Assembly (NCBI GenBank): GCA_963666475.2
Contig: CAXXJM010000001.1
Span: 682,001 to 746,000, forward strand
DNA: 64,000 nt
Source of the DNA: JBFHIZ01 sp963666475
GTDB taxonomy: Bacteria; Bacillota; Clostridia; Lachnospirales; Lachnospiraceae
Reading direction: 5' to 3'
The notes under the pieces were generated by a model. That model had not been told where the DNA came from, made no database searches, and saw nothing but the letters and a program-made list of their open reading frames with translations. The position numbers and the translations under genes are program-made. Positions 50,760 through 60,004 of the stretch are shown one piece after another. Within the stretch, counting starts at the first letter, position 1. Each line of letters opens with the position of its first letter.

Positions 50760-52679
50760 CTATTCTATATTCGCCTGTTCTTCATAATATTTCGCTTGAA
50801 TTTCCCACATTCTTGCATAAATACCTTGTTTCATTTGTGACAAGATTTGATGTGTACCGTCTTCTTTGATGGTACCTTCCGAAAACACTACAATACGATC
50901 ACAGAATCTACAAGATGATAAACGATGCGAAATAAAGATTGAAGTCTTTCCCCCTGCGATTTGATTAAACTTTTTGTATACCTCATATTCAGCCAACGGA
51001 TCAAGTGCTGCAGTAGGTTCATCCAAAATCATAATTGGTGAGTTTTTGTAGACCGCTCTTGCAATGGCCAGCTTTTGTTGTTCTCCACCTGAAAGCTCTA
51101 CACCACCCTCTTCATACGTTTTGAAAATCGGTGTATCGTATCCGGATGCAAGGCTGGATATCTTCTCGTCCATATCTGCTATTTTACACACGTTTGTTAC
51201 AAGTTTAAGAAAGTTCCTACGTTGCTCTGCATCCTCGCGATTTAAATCCTCATAATCTCCCTCCATAATATCCTCGCGATTTGGCTCCTTATAATCTCCC
51301 GCCATAATAATTTCTCGGGTGGAAAAAGCAAAAAGCTTAAAATCCTGAAAAACAGGAGCAAACAAACTCATGTAAGAAGCATAGTCGTATTCCTTGATAT
51401 TGACTCCATCAAGCAGGATTTCACCTTCAGTCACCTCGTAGAGCCTGCACAACAACTTCACAAAAGTCGTTTTTCCAGCCCCATTTAAGCCAACAACAGA
51501 AATATGTTCACCACTCTCGATTTTCATATTCACATCATGCAGGATCAATTGGTCTGTATTTGGATACCGAAAAGAAACATGTCTTAGCTCAATGGTATGT
51601 GCTTGATTTTTTGGAAGCTGTTCCCCTTTATAAATCATTGCCGGGTATTCCATAAACTTTACAAACTCATAAGAGTAGTTTGAAATTTTCAAAATATCCT
51701 GGCTGTTATAGGTAATGCCAGTCATCGCGTTTCCAATGGTATTGCCAAGTGAAAGAAGCTGCGTAAACACACCAATCGTAATCACATGGGTGATAGAAAG
51801 ATATCCGAGATAAGAATACATCAAACTTGCGCTGAGTGCTCCACATGCACAGTCAATGATTACAATTTTCGTTCTACGATCTGCTTGCGATTTCCAATAT
51901 GAAGCAATTTTCTTAATATATTTTGCAGTGTTTCCAAGCATCATATCGACCGCATGATACAACCGAATATCCTTGCCATACCGAATATCTGCGATTTCAG
52001 AGCAGGCATACTTGTATGCACGGTTCACAGATGCTCGTTTTTGATAAAAAGCCACTTCATCTCGATTGTTCTTTCCATTTACAATTGCCGTCGCAATAAT
52101 CGAATACAAAGAAATCAAAAGAGTCCACGGTGCAACCAGAATGACCATGGCCAACGCTCCAATGAGCTGAAGCATACTAGCAACAATATATTTCAGACTA
52201 TTAATTGTCCAGCCAGCACCGGCATAGGCGATTCCTTCCTTTGCCTTTTCCAACTGATCAAGTGCTTTTGGGTCTTCGGTCAACGCAAAATCCATATCCA
52301 TGGTTCTCTCAGCCATCAATTCCTTAAAATAATTGTCAATATCCGCCTGGTACTTCTCTGCTTCTAATTCTGAGCGTCCTGCTACATAATTCACGATAAA
52401 ATTTAAAACTAACATGGCAGCCAAATATCCAATTACATAATTTAGTCTCTTGCTCGTGATCAATTCATCAATGATTAGAGGAATAAAAACGATATCGATA
52501 AATGGAAAAATTGATTCTGCAACCATATTGACCATGGATGCCGCAAAATATTTTGGGTCATGAGCATACGCATTTTTCAGAAAAAAGGCATAGACTTTTC
52601 GTATCTGTTTCCATTTATCTTTTAGCTTAAGCTTTGATGCACTCTCTTTTCGCTTAGAAGACTTCTTCTTTTCTGACAT
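50760..52679 (-). CDS. ABC exporter subunit (fused membrane and ATPase domains)
   Basis: A 639-residue half-transporter. The N-terminal half has about six membrane helices; the ATPase domain (about 370-625) has Walker A GLNGAGKTTF, signature LSGGEQQKLAIARAV and Walker B IMILDEPTAALD. Between Q-loop and signature there is a 13-residue tandem duplication (GDYKEPNRED / GDYEDLNRED) encoded by a 39-bp direct repeat. GGAGG precedes the ATG, which begins directly after the stop of the partner gene, so the two should form a heterodimer. The cargo (drug, peptide or lipid) is unknown. Confidence 0.9.
   Translation of the reverse strand: MSEKKKSSKRKESASKLKLKDKWKQIRKVYAFFLKNAYAHDPKYFAASMVNMVAESIFPFIDIVFIPLIIDELITSKRLNYVIGYLAAMLVLNFIVNYVAGRSELEAEKYQADIDNYFKELMAERTMDMDFALTEDPKALDQLEKAKEGIAYAGAGWTINSLKYIVASMLQLIGALAMVILVAPWTLLISLYSIIATAIVNGKNNRDEVAFYQKRASVNRAYKYACSEIADIRYGKDIRLYHAVDMMLGNTAKYIKKIASYWKSQADRRTKIVIIDCACGALSASLMYSYLGYLSITHVITIGVFTQLLSLGNTIGNAMTGITYNSQDILKISNYSYEFVKFMEYPAMIYKGEQLPKNQAHTIELRHVSFRYPNTDQLILHDVNMKIESGEHISVVGLNGAGKTTFVKLLCRLYEVTEGEILLDGVNIKEYDYASYMSLFAPVFQDFKLFAFSTREIIMAGDYKEPNREDIMEGDYEDLNREDAEQRRNFLKLVTNVCKIADMDEKISSLASGYDTPIFKTYEEGGVELSGGEQQKLAIARAVYKNSPIMILDEPTAALDPLAEYEVYKKFNQIAGGKTSIFISHRLSSCRFCDRIVVFSEGTIKEDGTHQILSQMKQGIYARMWEIQAKYYEEQANIE
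51232..51309. repeat. 39-bp direct duplication inside the ABC exporter gene
   Basis: Two 39-bp copies (51232-51270 and 51271-51309) both starting TCCTCGCGATTT, differing at a few bases. In frame (13 codons), so the protein stays open. Confidence 0.88.
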
Positions 52680-54536
52680 CTAGACCACCTCCTGTTCCAT
52701 ATCAATTTGCTGCTGATAATATTTCGATTGCACATGATACATATTTGCATATGCACACTCTTTTTTCATCAAGGAGTCATGGGTACCATACTCGACCAGT
52801 CTTCCTTTTTCAAACATCGCAACTGCATCACAAAACCGCGTCGACGAAAGACGATGCGAAATATAAACTGCAGTTTTTCCTGAAATCAGTTGATCAAAAT
52901 CATGATACAACTGACTTTCTGAAATTGCATCCATTGCAGAGGTTGGTTCATCCAAAATGATAACCGGCGCATCTTTATATAAAGCTCTTGCCAGTGCCAG
53001 CTTTTGTTTTTCCCCACCCGATAAGTCGATTCCATCATCATGCAAAACTTTCAAGAGATTGGTATGCACTCCATTTGGCAAACCAGATATTTTGTCCATC
53101 ATACCTGATCGAATCAAGACCTCATCAATTTTCGTAAGATCCGTATTCTCTGGAATATCCATAGAAATATTTTCACAAATTGGGAATGCGAACATTTCAA
53201 TGTTTTGAAACACAGGAGAAAACAATGCATAATATTCTTCTTTGTCAAAAGATCTGATGTCATACCCATTCATCAAAATTTGCCCATCCGTCACATCATA
53301 AATACGAAGAAGCAGTTTGATAAATGTCGTTTTTCCTGCTCCATTTAAACCAACGACTGCCAGACGTTCTCCAGCTTTCACGGTCAAATTTAAATGTTCC
53401 AAAACAAACGTTTCAGTTTCTGGATACACAAATGACACATCAACAAATTGAAATTCATAGTGCTGTGCTTTTGGAATAGTAATGGTTTCCTTTTTTTCTT
53501 GTTCTAATTCCATAAAAGCTCTGTAGTCATTAACTTGCTCTGAACAACTCTGAAATTTCGAAAACGAATTAAACATATTTGTCAAATTTCTTGTGAACGA
53601 ATAGGTACTTGCAATATAGAAAGAAAAATTTGCAATACTCATTCCGTCATATAATACCGCTTTAACGACAAAACCATACAAAATCGCCCCGAGTATAAAT
53701 TGAATTACTCTTCGAATTCCTTCATTTCGAATCCAGGCATCTTTTGCGCGCACAGTAAGATCCAACTGCTCCTGATTTACCATACGTTGCTTATCCATCA
53801 ACTGCTCTTTCATGGAAAACAACCGAATATCTTTCCCATAAGCAAAATTTCCGGCTACATCATTAAGATAATTCTGTTTTCTCATGACAGGACCCATTTG
53901 ATCCCATGTAAGTTCTTTTTCGAGCTTCACAGTTTTTTGGTAGAAAAAAGATTCAGCGATACCAAGAAGCACTGCCGCAAGAATTACAATAGGATTCAGA
54001 GTCACTAAAATCGCCATTCCAAGCAAAAGACACAAAGTCATCTGTAAAAATGCCTGCATTCGCTTTAACATTCCCTCAATACCTACCCATCCCTTTTCCA
54101 GTGACTTCTCCGCTTTTTTCATCAAGTCTAGAATCGATGGTGTCTCCAATTTTTCATAATCCATTTTTAATGTCTTCGTAATTCGGTCCTGATTCATCCG
54201 GAGTCTTACGTACGTCATATGGTAGGATAAATAACTTTCTGACACCACATTACAGGCCATTAATGTCGCTTGAAGAAAGAACAGCACAATTCCCATTTGA
54301 ATAAGCATATGGATATCCTGTGACCGATCACCTGTGCTGCTTTCAATAATCCCAATGACATATCGCAAAATGAAGGTCCATAAATACCACATGGAGGTCA
54401 TTGTAATCGCTCCAAAAAACAACAAAAACAAAAGCACCTTGTCATACTTAACAAGAATGCTCATCATATATTTGGTATTCTCCCATAGAGAATACCCTTT
54501 TTTTTCATTTTTACTTTCCTTATTTTCTTTACCCAT
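52680..54536 (-). CDS. ABC exporter subunit (fused membrane and ATPase domains)
   Basis: A 618-residue half-transporter, partner of the next gene. It has about six membrane helices and an ATPase with Walker A GLNGAGKTTF, signature LSGGEKQKLALARAL and Walker B VIILDEPTSAMD; both partners keep the catalytic Glu, so both sites look active. The ribosome site is a run of nine G residues ending 2 nt before the ATG. It is divergent from an FMN reductase gene. Confidence 0.9.
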   Translation of the reverse strand: MGKENKESKNEKKGYSLWENTKYMMSILVKYDKVLLFLLFFGAITMTSMWYLWTFILRYVIGIIESSTGDRSQDIHMLIQMGIVLFFLQATLMACNVVSESYLSYHMTYVRLRMNQDRITKTLKMDYEKLETPSILDLMKKAEKSLEKGWVGIEGMLKRMQAFLQMTLCLLLGMAILVTLNPIVILAAVLLGIAESFFYQKTVKLEKELTWDQMGPVMRKQNYLNDVAGNFAYGKDIRLFSMKEQLMDKQRMVNQEQLDLTVRAKDAWIRNEGIRRVIQFILGAILYGFVVKAVLYDGMSIANFSFYIASTYSFTRNLTNMFNSFSKFQSCSEQVNDYRAFMELEQEKKETITIPKAQHYEFQFVDVSFVYPETETFVLEHLNLTVKAGERLAVVGLNGAGKTTFIKLLLRIYDVTDGQILMNGYDIRSFDKEEYYALFSPVFQNIEMFAFPICENISMDIPENTDLTKIDEVLIRSGMMDKISGLPNGVHTNLLKVLHDDGIDLSGGEKQKLALARALYKDAPVIILDEPTSAMDAISESQLYHDFDQLISGKTAVYISHRLSSTRFCDAVAMFEKGRLVEYGTHDSLMKKECAYANMYHVQSKYYQQQIDMEQEVV

Positions 54537-54538
54537 AA

Positions 54539-54547
54539 CCCCCCCCC
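54539..54547 (-). repeat. G9 homopolymer in the ABC exporter ribosome site
   Basis: Nine consecutive G (minus sense), preceded by AAGCA and followed by TT-ATG. The tract is itself the Shine-Dalgarno sequence; slippage would change its distance to the start codon. Confidence 0.85.
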
Positions 54548-54607
54548 TGCTTATATAGTAATAAATTTAACATGTGAACCAAAAAAATACAATATCTAGT
54601 GAAAATT

Positions 54608-54649
54608 AGTGAGTTGTCACTTGACAAGACACCGCATATTTATTACGAT
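54608..54649 (+). promoter_or_regulatory. Promoter and dyad of the FMN reductase gene
   Basis: TTGACA (54621-54626), 17 bp, TACGAT (54644-54649). The dyad AGTGA-GTTG-TCACT (54608-54621) abuts the -35 and may be an operator serving this gene and the divergent exporter. Confidence 0.6.
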
Positions 54650-54688
54650 TATGATAACAGTTTCACAAAGAAAGAATGGAGAAAAAAT

Positions 54689-55240
54689 ATGAGAAAGAAG
54701 ACAATCGGTATACTTGTTGGAAGCTTACGAGAAAAATCCTATAACAAATCAATCGCAAATTATGTAGCAAGCGAAATTCCAAAAGACTATAATGTCATCT
54801 TCATCGACATCAAAAATGTTGATTTTTATGATCAGGATCTAGAAGAAAACCCGCCTGAATCATGGATCAAGTTGAGAGAAGCAATCGCAAGCTGCGATGC
54901 CTACATTTTCTTTACCCCAGAATACAATCGCTCCTTCCCTGCTGTCCTAAAAAATGCCTTAGATGTTGCATCCAGACCACAGGGCAAAAGTGTCTGGTCT
55001 CATAAAGCCGCTGGACTAATCAGTGTTTCTCCTGGATCCCTCGGCGCATTCGGTGCAAACCAGCATCTACGCCAAGTCCTCTCTTCCTTAGATATTTATG
55101 TACTCAATAAACCCGAAATATATATCGGCCATGTCGACCAACTGATTGATGAACATGGATTCATCAATAACTTTGGAGTCAAAAAACTATTGAACGGATT
55201 TTTGGTCGCTTACCTCAGTATGATTGAACATTTCAATTAA
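54689..55240 (+). CDS. NADPH-dependent FMN reductase family protein
   Basis: A 183-residue flavodoxin-fold reductase: KTIGILVGSLREKSYNKSIANYV at the start (FMN phosphate loop), FFTPEYNRSFPAVLKNALDVASRP and KAAGLISVSPGSLGAFGANQHLRQVL. The family includes chromate and quinone reductases; the physiological substrate is probably a quinone or flavin. The ATG at 54689 has GGAG 7 nt upstream; an upstream in-frame ATG would overlap the promoter. It is divergent from the ABC exporter. Confidence 0.9.
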   Translation: MRKKTIGILVGSLREKSYNKSIANYVASEIPKDYNVIFIDIKNVDFYDQDLEENPPESWIKLREAIASCDAYIFFTPEYNRSFPAVLKNALDVASRPQGKSVWSHKAAGLISVSPGSLGAFGANQHLRQVLSSLDIYVLNKPEIYIGHVDQLIDEHGFINNFGVKKLLNGFLVAYLSMIEHFN

Positions 55241-55261
55241 ACAGTTTCTCTTCAAAAACAA

Positions 55262-55298
55262 GCCCCTGTTATGAAATCTATTTCTTCATAACAAGGGC
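55262..55298. terminator. Terminator between the FMN reductase and sugar nucleotidyltransferase genes
   Basis: A 14-bp stem with one mismatch (55262-55275 with 55285-55298) between convergent genes, followed by ATTTATAT in plus sense. Confidence 0.7.
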
Positions 55299-55338
55299 AT
55301 TTATATAAGAATACACAACACACCATTAATAAATGAAA

Positions 55339-56256
55339 TCAAAGGTCAGCAAATAGATCCTTTTGATAAAGTCTTGCAGAAATCAGTTTTTCAAAACTAT
55401 CTACGACCAATTCCTTATCTTCTTTGTAAGTCACACCAAACCATTTGTCCTTTGTTTCTAAAACTTTTACAGATACCTCTTGATCTGCCAGCAATTTACC
55501 AATAATCGTCGGAAGCAGATACTCTGATTTGAGCGGATTACACTGCGCTTCATTTTCCAAAAAAGTAATAAATCCATCTTCGAGTGTTTTCATAAAATCG
55601 GGAGTCAAACCCCACATATTCATAGAAACATATGTGTCCATATCCAGTGCCATTTCATTTGTCATGGCTCCTGCATCTGTTTTAACTATATCGGAAGTTT
55701 CCACGATATCCATTAGATTTCCATTCTCGTCTACTTCGCAAATTCCTCTTGTTACTCCTCCATTTTCACTTAAGGTATTTTTCAAGAAAAATCCTGCCAT
55801 GCAAAATTCATTTGGTTTTGCTTCGGTGGCCAAAAAACTATGCATCTTCACAAATGCTTCTTTACCGTAATAATCGTCTGCGTTGATGACAACAAAAGGT
55901 TCCGAAACCAAATCTTTTGCAGCTAAAACTGCCTGTCCCGTTCCCCATGGTTTGGTACGATTCTCAGGTGCTAAAATTCCATTTGGAAGTGCATCCTTTG
56001 CTTGAAATGCATAACCCACTTCTACCCCCAAATCACCACAGATTTTTTCAATACGATTTCCAATGATTGCTTTAAAATCAAGCTCAATATCTTTTCGAAT
56101 AATAAATACAATTTTCTGAAATCCTGCTTCGATCGCATCATGAATGGAATAATCCATAATGATATGACCACTTTCGTCAACCGGCTCCAATTGTTTGATT
56201 CCGCCCCCAAAGCGAGAACCAATTCCTGCCGCCATAATCAATAATGTTGTCTTCAT
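55339..56256 (-). CDS. Sugar-phosphate nucleotidyltransferase family protein
   Basis: A 305-residue NTP_transferase-fold protein: LLIMAAGIGSRFGGGIKQLEPV (nucleotide loop GxGxRF), KPWGTGQAVLAAKD and FVVINADDYYGKEAF with the metal-binding Asp pair. It is shorter than, and distinct from, rfbA and has no acyltransferase extension. The exact sugar is unknown. A TATAAT at 56295-56300 (minus) could be its -10. GGGG precedes the ATG. Confidence 0.82.
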   Translation of the reverse strand: MKTTLLIMAAGIGSRFGGGIKQLEPVDESGHIIMDYSIHDAIEAGFQKIVFIIRKDIELDFKAIIGNRIEKICGDLGVEVGYAFQAKDALPNGILAPENRTKPWGTGQAVLAAKDLVSEPFVVINADDYYGKEAFVKMHSFLATEAKPNEFCMAGFFLKNTLSENGGVTRGICEVDENGNLMDIVETSDIVKTDAGAMTNEMALDMDTYVSMNMWGLTPDFMKTLEDGFITFLENEAQCNPLKSEYLLPTIIGKLLADQEVSVKVLETKDKWFGVTYKEDKELVVDSFEKLISARLYQKDLFADL

Positions 56257-56363
56257 GAAACCGTCCCCTTTTCATCACAAATTTTTCTAGCTTTATTATA
56301 CATAAAACCATTCATTGATAGTGAAAACTAACTAATCTGAAAGATTTCTATTTTGAATATTCA

Positions 56364-57821
56364 TCAATGGAAATTGATGACCGTTGCTTTTGGTCTGGAC
56401 ATGGACTCGATGGAGTATCGGATTCCCTGTGTACCAATTCCTGACGATTTTACACCTAGGAATGGAAAATGATCCGGTCCTCTTTCTGTCTTATTGTTTA
56501 CCTGAACCGTTCCAACTTCTAATTGGTTTGCAACATAAAATGCCTCATTGATATTATTTGTGAATACCGCAGCCTGCAAACCATATTCTGACTCATTTGC
56601 AATGCGAATTGCTTCATCTTTATCTTTCACGCGAATGATCGGCAATACCGGACCAAATGGTTCTTCCCATGCCAAACGCATATCTGTCGTCACATAATCA
56701 TATAATGTAGGCTCAATTAGATTCCCTTCTCGTTTTCCACCAAACAACAACCTTGCTCCCTTATCTTCGGCATCCTTCATCAGTTCACTGACAAAATCAG
56801 CAGCCTTCTCATTAATCAAAGGAACAATGATAACATCTTTATCTTTTGGATTTCCAACCGTTAATTTTTGCATTTTTACAAGAATTTTCTCAATTAAAGC
56901 ATCCGCTACTTCTTCAACCACCAACAGTCTTTTCACTGCAGTACAACGTTGTCCAGAATACGAGAACCCACCAGCAACAATATTGGAAGCAGCAAGTTCA
57001 AGATCTGCATCTTTTAAAATAATCGCTGCATCCTTGCCTCCTAATTCCATGAGAAGAGGCACCATACTTGTAATTTTTGAAATGTGTTTTCCGACTTCTG
57101 TACTACCAGTAAAATTGATGAAATTGATATCTTTATGTGTCGTGATGTAGTCTCCAATTTCACTTCCCTTTCCGGTCACCGTATTAATGGCTCCAGGTAA
57201 AACCCCTGCCTCTTCAAATACTCTGGCAAGATATAGTCCACACAAGCTGCCCTGTGAAGCTGGTTTAAATACGATCGTATTTCCGGCCATCAAACCAGGT
57301 GCAATTTTTGATGCCGCCAGGTTTACCGGATAGTTGAATGGCGAAATCGCCAAAACAACACCCAAAGGTTCTCTCCCTACAATGGAGATTTTATTTTGTT
57401 TTCCTCCTGGGAAGCTGTCCCCTGGTATACTCTCTCCTGATATATTTTTTGCAGTATCTGCAGTAAATCGTATAAAATCTGCGGTACGCTCAATTTCACT
57501 ACGACAACTTTTTCGATCTTTCGCAATTTCAAGTACCATAAGTTCAGCCATTTCATCCTTATGCTCCAACAAAAGATTTGCAGCCTTATACATCATTTCA
57601 GCTTTTTCATCAACGGTTACTTCTCTCCATGCTTTTTTTGTGTTCTGTGCAGCCTGAACCACCTGATCTACTTCCTCTTTTGACATTGCAGGCACTTTAC
57701 CGAGTATTGTCCCATCAATTGGTGATGCAATTGTTAAATAACGATCCGAATCACTTCCTACCCATGCACCATTTATTAAATTTTTAAAGTTCCCCTCATC
57801 ATTTTTGATTCTTTCAAACAT
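56364..57821 (-). CDS. gapN: NADP-dependent non-phosphorylating glyceraldehyde-3-phosphate dehydrogenase
   Basis: Oxidises glyceraldehyde-3-phosphate straight to 3-phosphoglycerate, making NADPH and bypassing ATP formation. The 485-residue aldehyde dehydrogenase has catalytic Cys293 in GQRCTAVKR, Glu259 in MELGGKD and Asn163 in SPFNYP. The ending ERGPDHFPFLGVKSSGIGTQGI is specific to GapN among aldehyde dehydrogenases. The RBS is a perfect AGAAAGGAGG. It lies 36 nt after the hydrogenase gene, so the two are probably co-transcribed. Confidence 0.94.
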   Translation of the reverse strand: MFERIKNDEGNFKNLINGAWVGSDSDRYLTIASPIDGTILGKVPAMSKEEVDQVVQAAQNTKKAWREVTVDEKAEMMYKAANLLLEHKDEMAELMVLEIAKDRKSCRSEIERTADFIRFTADTAKNISGESIPGDSFPGGKQNKISIVGREPLGVVLAISPFNYPVNLAASKIAPGLMAGNTIVFKPASQGSLCGLYLARVFEEAGVLPGAINTVTGKGSEIGDYITTHKDINFINFTGSTEVGKHISKITSMVPLLMELGGKDAAIILKDADLELAASNIVAGGFSYSGQRCTAVKRLLVVEEVADALIEKILVKMQKLTVGNPKDKDVIIVPLINEKAADFVSELMKDAEDKGARLLFGGKREGNLIEPTLYDYVTTDMRLAWEEPFGPVLPIIRVKDKDEAIRIANESEYGLQAAVFTNNINEAFYVANQLEVGTVQVNNKTERGPDHFPFLGVKSSGIGTQGIRYSIESMSRPKATVINFH

Positions 57822-57857
57822 AAGAATCCTCCTTTCTTAAATGACTTCTTGCACCAA

Positions 57858-59111
57858 TTATTGTGCACGAAAATCTCTTGTAAATATATCTGAATGTTCT
57901 AATAAGCTTTCAATTGTCTCAAAATTCAAGCGATGCAACAGTTCAATCACATATGGATTTTCCGCTGGATGCTGATAAGTTGCACCTTCTGCGTAAGCAT
58001 TTACTGCTTTGGTACCTTCCTCGACACTGGTAATCGCCTTCGGTCCTCCTACGCATCCTCCAACACATCCCATCCCTTCAAAGAAGTTCGCATCTGCGTT
58101 TCCTTCCATCAGTTCTTTGATCATCGCTTTGCATGCAGGTACACCATCCGCTTTTTTCGTCTTTACTTCGATGACTCGGTCAGGACTGATACTCTTCACC
58201 GTACGCTCCACGGCCTCACTCACGCCTCCTGCTCTGGCATAAATTCGACCAGCTCTGGAAGAATGATCCTTTTCACTTTCTTCCATTTCCTCTGGTTTTA
58301 TTTCAAAGGCTTCAAAAATGCTTTGAATTTCTTGGAAAGTGAGGACATAATCCACATCACCAATCAAATCCTTTTCTCTTGCTTCTGCTTTTTTTGCCTG
58401 ACAAGGGCCAATAAAGACGGTAATTGCATCTGGATGAAGCACTTTTATGGTACGAGCACAAGCAACCATTGGAGAAACCGCTCCAGGTACATGTGGCATC
58501 AGTTCATGATAAATCTTTTTAATCATTGCAATCCACATTGGGCAACAACAACTTGTCAGCTGATAGTCACTTTCTGTCAGAATATTTTTATCAAACTCCA
58601 ACGCTTCTTTTAATGTCAAAATATCAGCAAACAATGCAACTTCTACCATTCCATCAAACCCGATGCCTTTCAAAGCTGTACGTAGTTTCCCTGGAGTGAC
58701 TTTTTCCGAAAACTGCCCAAGAAATGCTGGTGCAATCATCGCATAGACCAGGCTGTCCGAAGAGCGAATCGTCTTTAATGCTGGTATAATATCTGTACTT
58801 GAATTTAGTTTTTCACTCGCACACCCATTGACACAAGCCGAACATCCAAGGCATAGGTCCGGGTCGATTTGAACCCCACCTTCTGGATTTAAGGACATCG
58901 CGCCAAACGGACAGCGATTCACGCATTCGCTTTGGCTTTCTCCACTACAATCACAAGATCCTGTCTGAATGACAAGCGGATGTTTTTCCGGATGAAGCAA
59001 ACAATCTAATTGATGCGGGTCATAGTCCTTTTCAAAGTCTTCCATATTTTCAAAATTTCCTTCTAGCGCTCTAGAAACAGCAAATTGATACAATTCCTTA
59101 AATGTTTTCAT
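57858..59111 (-). CDS. [FeFe] hydrogenase, group B-like
   Basis: A 417-residue protein. The N-terminus has two Fe-S sites: CDC...CVNRCP (about 53-68) and CLGCSACVNGC (about 87-97). The H-cluster domain has L1 TSCCCPMW (186-193), L2 GPCQAKK (235-241) and L3 EGMGCVGGCVGG (345-356). The extra Cys in L1 and GPC in place of MPC in L2 differ from group A enzymes and match my recollection of group B. It would interconvert protons and H2, or sense H2. Maturases HydEFG are not in the window. It precedes gapN in one transcription unit. Confidence 0.87.
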   Translation of the reverse strand: MKTFKELYQFAVSRALEGNFENMEDFEKDYDPHQLDCLLHPEKHPLVIQTGSCDCSGESQSECVNRCPFGAMSLNPEGGVQIDPDLCLGCSACVNGCASEKLNSSTDIIPALKTIRSSDSLVYAMIAPAFLGQFSEKVTPGKLRTALKGIGFDGMVEVALFADILTLKEALEFDKNILTESDYQLTSCCCPMWIAMIKKIYHELMPHVPGAVSPMVACARTIKVLHPDAITVFIGPCQAKKAEAREKDLIGDVDYVLTFQEIQSIFEAFEIKPEEMEESEKDHSSRAGRIYARAGGVSEAVERTVKSISPDRVIEVKTKKADGVPACKAMIKELMEGNADANFFEGMGCVGGCVGGPKAITSVEEGTKAVNAYAEGATYQHPAENPYVIELLHRLNFETIESLLEHSDIFTRDFRAQ

Positions 59112-59145
59112 GAAAATATCCTAACCTTTCTTTCTATACATGTTT

Positions 59146-59838
59146 TTATTTTCTTTTAAAGATCGTACGATACATAATTCGTACGACTGCCACGAAACTG
59201 TCTTTGATCAGTGTTATACTAATCGGTTTAAAATAATCCGGTTCCCAATTCTCGTCTTTTTCGTATTCAATATCACGGATATCTCCTTGATAATAAATAT
59301 AATCTTTTAGAAATTCCGGCAAATCATCCGGAGTATACTTTGAATAATGTTTTTCCAAAGGATATCCTGCAAGTTCAAGCAGATAAACTGCATATTCAAT
59401 GCATGTAAAGGAACGATTTGTTTGAAATCCCTTTTTCACTGGAAACAAAAGCATGGAAAACAAATTATACATATATTCCGGATTGTTTTCCATAAGTTCT
59501 ATGGATTCGGACACTTTATCATAAGCCTCTGGAGAAACAGGAATACGAAAAATCATAATTGGTACTGGCAACCCCTCGGCAAAATAGGTGTATCGTTCAT
59601 ACTTTTCTTGAATCAATCCAGCTAAAAAAACGGAATGATGTCTTGGTCTTGCAAAAGCATATAAGGGTTTCATATTTGAGTGAAGCGAAATGGCTGCATG
59701 ACTATAATGCACCTTCCCAAATTTTCGTATCAATCTTGATAATCGATTCGATGTCTTAGAAATCATAATGTATAGATACTTCCCAGAATCTTCTTGATTG
59801 CTTTCTTGGATTCCAAAAAGGTTCTTGCGATTTTGCAT
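59146..59838 (-). CDS. Permuted papain-fold (YiiX/NlpC-like) protein
   Basis: A 230-residue cytoplasmic protein. A histidine in KVHYSHAAISLHS (about 43-55) precedes a cysteine in RSFTCIEYAVYLLELAG (about 140-156), the order seen in circularly permuted NlpC/P60 enzymes. Such proteins act as amidases, peptidases or acyltransferases. No signal peptide, but the C-terminal SITLIKDSFVAVVRIMYRTIF could be membrane-associated. Substrate unknown. It lies 34 nt upstream of the hydrogenase gene. Confidence 0.65.
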   Translation of the reverse strand: MQNRKNLFGIQESNQEDSGKYLYIMISKTSNRLSRLIRKFGKVHYSHAAISLHSNMKPLYAFARPRHHSVFLAGLIQEKYERYTYFAEGLPVPIMIFRIPVSPEAYDKVSESIELMENNPEYMYNLFSMLLFPVKKGFQTNRSFTCIEYAVYLLELAGYPLEKHYSKYTPDDLPEFLKDYIYYQGDIRDIEYEKDENWEPDYFKPISITLIKDSFVAVVRIMYRTIFKRK

Positions 59839-60004
59839 TTTTTTACTTCCTTTTTATGTTTTTCTTTTTTAAATTATATCACAACCAGTATTAGAAAACT
59901 ATGTTATCCCCTCCCTAATATTTATTGTAAAAAACATTTTTTTGCGTTAAAATTTACTTAATATATCGTACATTACAAATATTCTTAAGAAACGAGGGTA
60001 AATC

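Noticed and set aside
59162..59187. Two TCGTACGA palindromes as an operator for the hydrogenase-gapN unit
   Set aside because: They fall in codons of the preceding gene (VVRIMYRT), where repeated Val-Arg/Tyr-Arg codons explain them; kept only as a curiosity.
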